Shown: piece after piece, positions 1 to 6,582 of the stretch | Numbering within the stretch: the stretch's first letter is position 1 | How the letters are laid out: every line of letters starts with the position of its first letter | Assembly (NCBI GenBank): GCA_964536085.1 | Contig: CAZHWR010000040.1 | Location: 1-15,655 of the forward strand | Direction of reading: 5' to 3' | From: CAZHWR01 sp964536085 | Lineage (GTDB): Bacteria; Bacillota; Clostridia; Oscillospirales; Ruminococcaceae | Length of the DNA stretch: 15,655 bases | Position numbers and translations under genes: made by a program | Notes under the pieces: model-generated | What the model was told of the DNA's origin: nothing | Seen by the model: only the letters and a program-made list of their open reading frames with translations | Database searches by the model: none

Positions 1-71
1 TGAGTGACTGGACTTGAACCAGCGGCCTCTACCACCCCAAGGTAGCGCGCTACCACCTGCGCCACACCCAG
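1..71 (-). tRNA. tRNA-Pro (anticodon GGG), 3' end cut by window edge
   Basis: Read on the minus strand this folds as a cloverleaf. The acceptor strand CTGGGTG pairs with CACTCA at the window start. The D arm is GCGC...GCGC. The anticodon stem CTACC/GGTAG encloses the loop TTGGGGT, giving anticodon GGG at 36-38 (proline, CCC/CCU codons). The T arm GCTGG-TTCAAGT-CCAGT is intact. The last acceptor base, the discriminator and any encoded CCA lie outside the window, so the gene is partial only because of the cut. Confidence 0.95.
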
Positions 72-83
72 ACATTGATTAAC

Positions 84-112
84 AGTATATCACAACAAAA
101 AATTTTTTGCAA
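84..112 (-). promoter_or_regulatory. promoter of tRNA-Pro
   Basis: On the minus strand a -35 box TTGCAA (107-112) is followed by a 17-nt spacer and a -10 box TATACT (84-89). A TGA sits directly upstream of the -10, giving an extended -10. The predicted start is about 6 nt before the mature tRNA 5' end at 71. That fits a stable-RNA promoter driving this tRNA alone or as first gene of a cluster beyond the edge. Confidence 0.7.
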
Positions 113-230
113 TACTTTTGTTATGAAATTGTATATTTTTTGCGGTGCGGGCGCTTAGGGTTGATTTCAGCGTTTAAATGACGTAAAATAAGAAATATGC
201 ACTTTGGATTTTGCAGTGGCTGTTATCGGG

Positions 231-554
231 CTAACCTGTTAGGTCTTCAACCATCTGCCGCAGCGACTGCTTGTCCTTAATGTATATGCCCTGCTCGAGC
301 TTTTCAAGGTCTGCTTCGGGAAGTATGCCGGGGTCGATGTTTAAGTTATACAAAAGCTCGTTGTTTTCGCAGTCGTAAACCGAGATTTCTCCGCTTTCGT
401 ATTTTATAAGATATGCATAATCCTCGTTTGCTGCCGACTTCGCGGGAGTAAGGGATCCTGAGTGAGGAAAATATACTCCTATGAAAAAGGCAGCTATGGC
501 AAGGGCAAGAGTCGTTGCTGCCGATATAACGATGATTTTATATTTTTTGCTCAT
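231..554 (-). CDS. small membrane-anchored hypothetical protein
   Basis: A protein of 107 aa. A GTG nine bases further upstream would add MQS, but the ATG at 554 is preferred: AAGGAAG (563-569) lies about 8 nt before it and would abut the GTG. A short basic N-terminus (MSKKYK) is followed by one hydrophobic segment (about residues 6-27). An exterior domain of about 75 residues follows, with a YLIKYESGEISVYD strand pair, an ILPEADLEKLEQGI helix and an acidic C-terminus (QMVEDLTG). This pattern recurs in small clostridial membrane proteins of unknown function and loosely recalls the C-terminal domain of BofC; that resemblance is a guess. It stands alone, divergent from the PBP gene. A possible TTGCTT-N17-TATAAA (570-598) would place the transcription start downstream of the ribosome binding site, so its promoter is unclear. 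Confidence 0.75.
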   Translation of the reverse strand: MSKKYKIIVISAATTLALAIAAFFIGVYFPHSGSLTPAKSAANEDYAYLIKYESGEISVYDCENNELLYNLNIDPGILPEADLEKLEQGIYIKDKQSLRQMVEDLTG

Positions 555-944
555 GCTTTGCACTTCCTTTTTATATATGATTTGCCGGAATTAAGCAAAT
601 ATTCCCAACGGTTAGCATGCATTTATTTACAAGGCGGGAATAAAGCTCTGTTTCTCGGACTCTGATAAAGTTACAATTAAGTCACTGCTGTTGAAGATTT
701 TCCGGCGGTGTGATATAATAACCCAAAAGAGATTATTATGCTCACTTATTCTTATGGCGTGACTTCACGGCATAGATTTTAACTATCGCTTAGCAGACTT
801 AGAGTATTGAGTTATTGGTTTAAGGCGCCGGCGTTAATATTGCAGTGAGCTTCGTTGCTGAATATTCCCGCAATAAAATGCCTTTTATGTTAATTCGGCG
901 TTAATCGCCTGAAGATATATGAATAACGAAGGAGGAATCCGCTG
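555..944. other. 390-bp intergenic region: divergent control DNA and long PBP leader
   Basis: No convincing protein gene. The left part carries the upstream DNA of the minus-strand gene. The PBP promoter lies at 691-719, so about 220 nt (from about 726) would be untranslated leader. The leader holds several dyads: CGTGA-CT-TCACG (758-769), AATATT(G)CAG paired with CTGAATATT (836-866) and GGCG-TTAAT-CGCC (897-909). It also has a 10-bp direct repeat CGGCGTTAAT at 829-838 and 896-905. I could not match it to a known riboswitch or attenuator class; no terminator-like T-tract follows any of these stems. Confidence 0.5.
691..719 (+). promoter_or_regulatory. promoter of the PBP gene
   Basis: TTGAAG (691-696), a 17-nt spacer and TATAAT (714-719), with TGA just before the -10 (extended -10). 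This is one of the best sigma-A matches in the window. Transcription would start near 726, leaving a leader of about 220 nt before the ATG at 945. Confidence 0.7.
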
Positions 945-3248
945 ATGAATGATAATGATCCGATAGATATTTCCAGCAACATCCCGGATGACGAGTATCA
1001 GGATATCAGCTCTTCATCGCCGAGTCCCGACAAAAAAAGGCGCTATTTTGAAGATATTGATTCAAATTCAAAGAGCAAGCGGACCTCGGCGGATAAATAT
1101 AAAGATATTAGCTCTAATACCTCCCGCCGTCGCAGAAGAAAGGCAAAAAAAGCCAATAGGTCGCTAACAAGGCGTATTTTATCTGCGTCATGGAAGGTTT
1201 TGGCGTCTGCGTTTTTGGTGTGCGTTATAACAGGAAGCATAGTCGTAACAGCGCTGACGGTTTATGTTATGAAATTTGTCGACCCTGATTCGGATATTGA
1301 CCTGTATCAGTTAAGGCTCGGTCAAAATACCACTGTATTTGCTTTGGATTCAGACGATGAATGGGTGAGCGTACAGGAGCTTTCAAACGGAAGAAAGTAC
1401 GAATGGGTCGATCTTGAAGACATACCGTATGAGGTGCAGGACGCATTTGTTTATACTGAAGACCAGCGCTTCAGGGAACACAACGGAGTCGATTGGAAAA
1501 GAACGTTCGGCGCGTTTGTAAATATGTTTGTTGATATTTACGGATTCAGGCAGGGCGGCTCGACGATAACTCAGCAGCTAATCAAAAATATAACCGACGA
1601 AACAGACGTTACGGTACAGCGAAAAATTCAGGAAATTTTCAGGGCAATAAATCTTGAAAAGCGTTATTCAAAGGACGAGATCCTCGAAGCGTATCTGAAC
1701 GTTATCTATCTTGGTTACAATACTTACGGCGTTCAGGCTGCCTCCAAGCTGTATTTTAACAAGGACGTAAAGGATTTGACCACGCTGGAGGCGTCCGCGC
1801 TCGCCGCGATGACAAGGAATCCCTCCGGCTACGATCCTTTTGAGTATCCGGAAAAAAATAAAGACAGGCGCGAATATGTTTTAAAACAGCTTAAAACCTA
1901 TAATGTTATCACTGAAGATGAATACAGCGAGCTTTTAGTCGCCGATTTGGAAACTGAACGCGGCGAGGTTCAAGCCGCCGGCTCAGAGTCTACGGGTGTG
2001 CAAAGCTATTTTGTCGACAACCTTATCAGCGAGGTCGTGGTCGATCTCATGGATGAAAAGGGCTGGAGCGAGGAAACGGCGGAGGCAAAGCTGACAGAAA
2101 ACGGATACCGCATTTACACTACGCTTGATATCGACACACAGTCGATCCTTGAAAAACGGTATCAGATGAATTCCACCTTCTCTTCTGTTAAAATGTCCGA
2201 TCCTCCCGAATCCGCCATGATAATCATGGATCACTACGGCGCGATAAAAGCAGTGGTGGGCGGTCGCGGAGAGAAAAAAATCTCGCGCGGTCTGAACAGA
2301 GCCACACAGTCGATCAGGTCTCCGGGTTCATCTATTAAACCGTTGGCGGTTTACGCTCCGGCTATTGAAAATGATCTTATTACCTATTCGACGATTATGA
2401 AGGATGAGCCGATAGAAACGGTGATTGGCGGCAAAACAGTGAAATGGCCGTCCAACTACACAAAGAAAAACTACGGCTCGGTAACGGTAGAATTTGCGAT
2501 AAGGCGTTCTTTGAACACGATACCGGTTAAGATAGTTGAGCAGATGGGCGCGTCCGCGTCGTTTAAATTCGTCACTAAAAAGCTGGGACTGTCCACGCTG
2601 AAGAAATCCTGGAATATAGACGGAGAGACCCAGTCCGACGCAACGCTCGGCGGTCTTGCGATGGGCGACTTCGTTTACGGCACGAAGCTGAGCGAATTGA
2701 CAGCGGCGTATCAGATTTTTGCAAACGGCGGAACATATACCGCGCCTCATTCATACACTTCGGTAACCACTTCTGCGGGCGAGGTCGTGCTCTCACACGA
2801 GGAGGACGAATCCACGAGGGTCATCAGCAAGGAAACCGCCGGGGTCATGAATAAGCTTTTGCAGCAGGTAGTCGAATCGTACGACGGTACGGGTACGTAT
2901 GCAAAGCTTGACGGAATTACCGTTGTAGGAAAAACGGGTACATCGAACACATATAATGATCAGCTGTTTATAGGGCTTACACCTTATTATATCGCGGGCG
3001 TATGGTTCGGTTATGACGATCCAAAGAGTCTGGAGGGTATCGGAATGAACTCACCGGCGCTTATCTGGAAAAATGTAATGAGCAAGGTCTTGGCGGATAA
3101 AAAGGATAAAACCTTTAAGATAGCGTCAAGCGTTAAAAAATACAGCTACTGCACAAGCACCGGTCTTTTGGCAAATTCACGCTGCCCGGATACCAGAACG
3201 GGATATTATAAAAGCAGCAATGTTCCGGACACTTGTACGGCGCATTGA
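945..3248 (+). CDS. class A penicillin-binding protein (bifunctional glycosyltransferase/transpeptidase, PBP1A type)
   Basis: Polymerises lipid II into glycan strands and cross-links the stem peptides outside the membrane. The protein has 767 aa, with GGAGG 9 nt before the ATG. A long hydrophilic, Ser/Asp/Lys-rich cytoplasmic tail (1-82) includes an RRRRRKAKK stretch; one TM helix lies at about 86-110. GT51 domain: EDQRFREHNGVD (catalytic Glu172), GGSTITQQL (204-212), RKIQE (226-230) and ILEAYLN. Transpeptidase domain: SSIK with nucleophile Ser462, SLN (522-524) and KTGT (663-666). All catalytic motifs are present, so it should be active. The last 32 residues carry three Cys and a TGLLA.S.CP pattern seen in many clostridial PBP1A proteins; there are no PASTA repeats. 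It is monocistronic, between its own promoter and a strong terminator. The exact PBP subtype name is not certain. Confidence 0.95.
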   Translation: MNDNDPIDISSNIPDDEYQDISSSSPSPDKKRRYFEDIDSNSKSKRTSADKYKDISSNTSRRRRRKAKKANRSLTRRILSASWKVLASAFLVCVITGSIVVTALTVYVMKFVDPDSDIDLYQLRLGQNTTVFALDSDDEWVSVQELSNGRKYEWVDLEDIPYEVQDAFVYTEDQRFREHNGVDWKRTFGAFVNMFVDIYGFRQGGSTITQQLIKNITDETDVTVQRKIQEIFRAINLEKRYSKDEILEAYLNVIYLGYNTYGVQAASKLYFNKDVKDLTTLEASALAAMTRNPSGYDPFEYPEKNKDRREYVLKQLKTYNVITEDEYSELLVADLETERGEVQAAGSESTGVQSYFVDNLISEVVVDLMDEKGWSEETAEAKLTENGYRIYTTLDIDTQSILEKRYQMNSTFSSVKMSDPPESAMIIMDHYGAIKAVVGGRGEKKISRGLNRATQSIRSPGSSIKPLAVYAPAIENDLITYSTIMKDEPIETVIGGKTVKWPSNYTKKNYGSVTVEFAIRRSLNTIPVKIVEQMGASASFKFVTKKLGLSTLKKSWNIDGETQSDATLGGLAMGDFVYGTKLSELTAAYQIFANGGTYTAPHSYTSVTTSAGEVVLSHEEDESTRVISKETAGVMNKLLQQVVESYDGTGTYAKLDGITVVGKTGTSNTYNDQLFIGLTPYYIAGVWFGYDDPKSLEGIGMNSPALIWKNVMSKVLADKKDKTFKIASSVKKYSYCTSTGLLANSRCPDTRTGYYKSSNVPDTCTAH

Positions 3249-3250
3249 TA

Positions 3251-3285
3251 AAAACAAAAGCCCGGATTCCCGGGCTTTTGTTTTT
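3251..3285 (+). terminator. intrinsic terminator of the PBP gene
   Basis: A perfect 15-bp stem (3251-3265 with 3270-3284), GC-rich at its apex (GCCCGG/CCGGGC), with a 4-nt loop ATTC and a TTTTGTTTTT tail. It starts 2 nt after the PBP stop codon. The A-rich left arm could let it act in both directions, but no minus-strand gene ends here. Confidence 0.92.
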
Positions 3286-3338
3286 GCATGACGCAAGCTA
3301 AGACAGATACGGTTAAAATCAGTATGGGAGCGTTGCAG

Positions 3339-4721
3339 ATGACGTTTTATAAAAATCAAATATACGAAGCAGAAATAATCGATATTTCCAGCGACGGCAG
3401 CGGGATATGCAAAATCGACGGTTACACCGTTTTTGTTCCTTTTACGGTGGTCGGCGACAGGATATCGGTAAAGCTTCTGAAAGCAAATAAGAATTACGGT
3501 TACGGTAAGCTCGAAAGGCTTATTTCCCCGTCGCCTGACAGGACAGAGCCGGAATGCGGAGTGTTTTATAAGTGCGGAGGGTGCGCCCTGCGTCATATAT
3601 CCTATTCCGCGCAGCTCAAAATCAAGCAAAATATAGTTAAAAGCGCGTTTGAAAGAATCGGTAAAATATCCGCTCCTGTGGAGGATATTCTTGCGAGCAG
3701 GCGGATAGACAAATACCGCAATAAGGCGCAGTATCCGTTTGGAACGGACAGCGAGGGAAATGTCACCGCGGGCTTTTTTGCAAAGCGCAGCCATCGAATC
3801 GTGCCGTGCGCGGACTGTGCTTTGCAGCCGGAGGCTTTTTCGAGGATTTTAAAATTTACCGTTGCGTTTGCAAATGAAAGGAAAATTCCCGCGTATGACG
3901 AAAAAACACAAACAGGGGTTCTGAGAAATTTATATATACGCACAGCCGAATCGACAGGGCAGGTAATGGTCTGCCTTGTGGCGGCAAAGGAACGTTCCGA
4001 TTTTGTTATATACGCAAATGAGCTCAGCAAAAATTTCAAAAATATCGCGGGCGTTTTGCTCAATATAAACAATAAAAATACCAACGTTATTTTGGGGGAT
4101 GAATACAAGACGCTTTTGGGAGCGGATTGTATAACCGATTTGCTCTGCGGCGTGCCGCTTGATATATCCCCCGCCGCTTTTTATCAGGTAAATAGGGAGC
4201 AGACCGAAAGGCTTTATTCAACGGCGGCGGAATACGCGTGCCTTTCGGGGAGCGAAACGCTGATTGACCTCTACTGCGGAGCGGGCTCGATAGGACTTTC
4301 GATGTCAGGTAAGATAAAAAAGCTTATCGGGGTTGAAATAGTCCCGGAGGCGGTCGAAAACGCCCGTAAAAACGCCGCGCGTGCGGGAATAAAAAACGCG
4401 GAATTTATCTGCGCGGACGCATCAGACGCTGCAAAAAAGCTCGTTGAGCGAAACGAAAAGCCGGACGTTGTTATTCTTGACCCGCCTCGCAAGGGGTGCG
4501 ACGGCGAGTGCATCAAGGCCGTGTGCACAATGTCTCCGGAGAGGGTGGTCATGATATCCTGCAATCCGGCAACTGCCGCGCGCGACTGCGCCGAGTTTGA
4601 AAAACGCGGCTACAGCGTTCAAAAAATCCGCCCTGTCGATATGTTTCCACACACAAATCATATAGAATGTGTGGTGTCAATACAAAAGAGAAACAAAACA
4701 TCAGATAAAACGGAGAACTGA
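3339..4721 (+). CDS. rlmD: 23S rRNA (uracil-C5)-methyltransferase, RlmD/RlmCD (RumA) family
   Basis: Transfers methyl from S-adenosylmethionine to C5 of a uracil in 23S rRNA (U1939 and, in dual-specificity Firmicute enzymes, also U747). The protein has 460 aa from this ATG, with GGGAG 8 nt upstream. The in-frame ATG at 3288 was rejected because it abuts the preceding terminator and has no ribosome binding site. An N-terminal TRAM domain (about 3-60) is followed by the [4Fe-4S] cysteines C73, C79, C82 and C160 (C-x5-CGGC plus a distal CADC). The Rossmann methyltransferase has the SAM motif LIDLYCGAGSIGL (308-320), DPPRKG (381-386) and the catalytic Cys408 in SCNPAT. All key residues are present. 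Which uracils it modifies cannot be read from sequence. No clear terminator follows before the next gene's putative promoter. Confidence 0.93.
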   Translation: MTFYKNQIYEAEIIDISSDGSGICKIDGYTVFVPFTVVGDRISVKLLKANKNYGYGKLERLISPSPDRTEPECGVFYKCGGCALRHISYSAQLKIKQNIVKSAFERIGKISAPVEDILASRRIDKYRNKAQYPFGTDSEGNVTAGFFAKRSHRIVPCADCALQPEAFSRILKFTVAFANERKIPAYDEKTQTGVLRNLYIRTAESTGQVMVCLVAAKERSDFVIYANELSKNFKNIAGVLLNINNKNTNVILGDEYKTLLGADCITDLLCGVPLDISPAAFYQVNREQTERLYSTAAEYACLSGSETLIDLYCGAGSIGLSMSGKIKKLIGVEIVPEAVENARKNAARAGIKNAEFICADASDAAKKLVERNEKPDVVILDPPRKGCDGECIKAVCTMSPERVVMISCNPATAARDCAEFEKRGYSVQKIRPVDMFPHTNHIECVVSIQKRNKTSDKTEN

Positions 4722-4798
4722 TAACCGACGTAGCGAAATTTATGATTTTTGCTTGCAAATAACAGGCAGCTGTCAATTTCATGCGGTAAAACTTACCC

Positions 4799-4826
4799 TT
4801 GCTATTGTGCGTTAATATGATAAAAT
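4799..4826 (+). promoter_or_regulatory. possible promoter of the PAP2 gene
   Basis: TTGCTA (4799-4804), a 16-nt spacer and TAAAAT (4821-4826), with TGA directly before the -10 (extended -10). It lies about 50 nt upstream of the GTG start. The -35 is weak, so the PAP2 gene may also be reached by read-through from rlmD. Confidence 0.4.
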
Positions 4827-4875
4827 AGTATCAATAAAGACAATTTTCGCACAGTTCAAAAGGGGACAATTATTT

Positions 4876-5544
4876 GTGGGAAAGATGAAAAAATTTATCG
4901 GGTGGGTTAAGGATAACCCGCACAGTCTCAGTATGCTGTATTTAATAATATACCTTGTCACATTTTTCACGCTTGAGCATGTCACGACGCCCAAGTTTAT
5001 AATTTACAGCAGCCTTGACGATTACATACCGTTTTGCGAATGGTTTGCGCCGATTTACATAAGCTGGCTTGTGCTGTTTCCGCTGTCGCTTTTGTTTTTC
5101 CTTTTATACGACAAGGAGGATTATCAAAACTTGGCGTTTATATTGATGAACGGAGCTACGGTCTGCTTTTTGTGCTATATTTTCCTGCCCACCGGACTTT
5201 CGCTTAGGGTGGATATAACGCGCGACAATGTTTTTGCCAACCTCATGCGGCTTTTGTGGGAAATAGATACGCCGACAAACGTCTGCCCGTCGCTTCATGT
5301 TTCTGTTTCAACGTCGATAGCGCTGGTCGCCTTTAAATCCAAAAAGATGAAAAAAACGCCCGTGTTCAAGTGGGCGGTAATAATTTGGATGCTTTTGATT
5401 TGCGTATCCACGGTGTTTGTAAAACAGCATTCGATTATCGACGTTTTCTGCGGCGCAGCGGTTACGGCGGTGCTGGGAGCGGTTGCTTACCATACGGACT
5501 GGAAAAAATTCATCGCGAAGACGCCGTTTAAATTTATGCTGTAA
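4876..5544 (+). CDS. PAP2-superfamily membrane phosphatase
   Basis: A probable lipid phosphatase (phosphatidate or undecaprenyl-pyrophosphate type substrates are known for the family) with its active site at the outer membrane face. The protein has 222 aa from a GTG start: AGGGG (4861-4865) lies 10 nt before the GTG and too far from the next ATG (4885). About six TM segments are visible: roughly 19-35, 58-78, 86-105, 140-153, 166-184 and 190-206. Catalytic motifs: CPSLH (137-141, the PSxxH box) and S178-x6-H185-x3-D189 (the third box with His and Asp). The classic first box K-x6-RP is not visible. The N-x-CPSLHV form resembles the PAP2_3/inositol-phosphorylceramide-synthase-like branch, so transfer rather than plain hydrolysis is possible. 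Function within the superfamily is undetermined. Confidence 0.85.
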   Translation: MGKMKKFIGWVKDNPHSLSMLYLIIYLVTFFTLEHVTTPKFIIYSSLDDYIPFCEWFAPIYISWLVLFPLSLLFFLLYDKEDYQNLAFILMNGATVCFLCYIFLPTGLSLRVDITRDNVFANLMRLLWEIDTPTNVCPSLHVSVSTSIALVAFKSKKMKKTPVFKWAVIIWMLLICVSTVFVKQHSIIDVFCGAAVTAVLGAVAYHTDWKKFIAKTPFKFML

Positions 5545-5590
5545 AAACGATAAGCCGACGCTTCGCAGACGGCTTCTGAATCCAAACAAT

Positions 5591-5620
5591 AAAAGGGCTA
5601 AAGCATGCTTTAGCCCTTTT
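5591..5620. terminator. bidirectional terminator between PAP2 and AraC genes
   Basis: A perfect 30-bp palindrome whose arms read AAAAGGGCTAAAGC and GCTTTAGCCCTTTT around a central AT. It gives a T-tract on either strand and sits between two convergent genes, so it should end both transcripts. Confidence 0.88.
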
Positions 5621-5652
5621 ATTATAATATGTTTTCTAAAGACGTAAAGCGC

Positions 5653-6465
5653 CTACAGATTTTTAAATTCAGAGGGAGCAACGCCGAATTTCTGCTTGAA
5701 CGTCCGCGAAAATGGCGGAAGCTCGGGGTAGCCGCAGCTTGCCGCCACCTGTGAAACGCTCATATCGGTCTCGCTGAGCATCTGCTTTGCTTTTTTCAGT
5801 CTGTAATCGGTCAGGTATTCTTTCGGAGAAAGCCCTGTTTCACGCACAAACAGCTTGTAGAGATAAGTCCTGTCGATTCCGACATGGTTAGCTATGTCGG
5901 AAATTTTTATGTCGAACGCAAAGTTGTGGCGTATAAACCGCACGGCTTTTTTAATATATCCGTCCTTTAAGGATTCCGATGAAGCGCCGTTTGCCATCTG
6001 AGCGAATATTCCGTAAACGCACCGAAGCTGTTCAAGTGTATTTTGCGGGGAATCCTCGTATATTTCAACAAGCTGTGTTATCCTCGCCGCAAACTCAGCC
6101 GGGTCCTCCGCTTTTTTCACAGGGACTGAAATCAGACCGAGCTCGGAAAGGATTTTTTCGGCGCGCTCGCCCGAAAAGGATATCCACGCGTATTCCCATG
6201 GGGAATGCGCATCCGCCTCATAGTAGGTTATTTCATCCGGTTTTATAAGGAAATATTCTCCCGCGCCGAGCGCATAGGTTTTGGAGCGCACAGTGAACTT
6301 GCCTTTGCCGTTTATGATGTAGTGCAGAAGATATGCGCTTCTTACCGCAGGACCGAACGAGTGGGACGGCGCGCATTTTTCCCGTCCGCAAAAATAAAGC
6401 TTTATTTCCTCCGTAGTAACCGCCTCCTGAAATATAGTCAACAAAAATGCAATCTTATGAAACAT
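5653..6465 (-). CDS. AraC-family transcriptional regulator (sugar-use type)
   Basis: A ligand-sensing DNA-binding activator, probably of the divergent alpha-galactosidase gene. N-terminal AraC cupin-type domain (SFGPAVR...YLLHYIINGKG, then LGAGEYFLIKPDEI). The C-terminal AraC DNA-binding domain (about 168-270) has two helix-turn-helix units, IKISDIANHVGIDRTYLYKLF and MSVSQVAASCGYPELPPFSR. The full frame from the ATG at 6465 gives 270 aa, but that ATG has no ribosome binding site. A perfect AGGAGG (6423-6428) lies inside the frame, and exactly 8 nt after it comes ACG (6412-6414). Starting there would give about 253 aa beginning T/M-EEIKLYFCGREKC, which matches where the family usually begins. 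The true start is therefore unresolved: ACG initiation, a mutated ATG, or the upstream ATG. It ends at a shared bidirectional terminator. Confidence 0.9.
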   Translation of the reverse strand: MFHKIAFLLTIFQEAVTTEEIKLYFCGREKCAPSHSFGPAVRSAYLLHYIINGKGKFTVRSKTYALGAGEYFLIKPDEITYYEADAHSPWEYAWISFSGERAEKILSELGLISVPVKKAEDPAEFAARITQLVEIYEDSPQNTLEQLRCVYGIFAQMANGASSESLKDGYIKKAVRFIRHNFAFDIKISDIANHVGIDRTYLYKLFVRETGLSPKEYLTDYRLKKAKQMLSETDMSVSQVAASCGYPELPPFSRTFKQKFGVAPSEFKNL

Positions 6466-6472
6466 ATTGTCA

Positions 6473-6501
6473 TTTTAAAAACCACAGCTTTATTTTATAC
6501 T
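6473..6501 (+). promoter_or_regulatory. possible activator-dependent promoter of the alpha-galactosidase gene
   Basis: TATACT (6496-6501) is a good -10. Seventeen nt upstream there is only TTTTAA (6473-6478), a poor -35. That is typical of a promoter needing an AraC-type activator; the assignment is an inference. Confidence 0.35.
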
Positions 6502-6520
6502 TTATGTGAATTAAAATCAA
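6492..6520 (-). promoter_or_regulatory. promoter of the AraC-type gene
   Basis: On the minus strand TTGATT (6515-6520), a 17-nt spacer and TAAAAT (6492-6497). The predicted start is near 6485, so the transcript includes both the upstream ATG at 6465 and the internal AGGAGG at 6423-6428. It overlaps the putative opposing -10 of the alpha-galactosidase gene. Confidence 0.5.
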
Positions 6521-6532
6521 CCTGCAAAAATG

Positions 6533-6553
6533 TCGCGCATACCATCTGCGCGA
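6533..6553 (+). promoter_or_regulatory. inverted repeat in the alpha-galactosidase leader
   Basis: A perfect 7-bp inverted repeat, TCGCGCA-(7 nt)-TGCGCGA. It lies after the putative -10 and ends about 9 nt before the AGGAAA at 6563-6568. It could be a repressor or activator operator, or an mRNA hairpin close to the translation start. Confidence 0.45.
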
Positions 6554-6582
6554 AATACTGACAGGAAAGTATGGTGATTAAT

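Noticed and set aside
570..598. TTGCTT-N17-TATAAA as promoter of the 231-554 gene
   Set aside because: Spacing is good, but transcription would begin inside or after the AAGGAAG ribosome binding site, so the promoter assignment does not fit the start codon.
738..782. 14-codon ORF in the PBP leader as a leader peptide
   Set aside because: Ribosome binding site is poor and there is no run of regulatory codons and no attenuator hairpin with a T-tract after it.
3288..3338. Upstream in-frame ATG as start of the RlmD gene
   Set aside because: It lies directly behind the PBP terminator's T-tract and has no ribosome binding site; ATG 3339 has GGGAG at 8 nt and matches where the TRAM domain begins.
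3177..3794. 205-codon open frame on the minus strand
   Set aside because: It runs antisense across the PBP end, a strong terminator and rlmD, has no domain-like sequence, and the plus-strand proteins are clearly real.
5552..5575. AAGCCG...CGGCTT stem after the PAP2 gene as a terminator
   Set aside because: Only 6 bp with a 12-nt loop and no T-tract; the palindrome at 5591-5620 is far better.
6205..6561. 118-codon plus-strand open frame antisense to the AraC gene
   Set aside because: It overlaps the AraC coding region and the divergent promoter region, with a low-complexity, non-protein-like composition.
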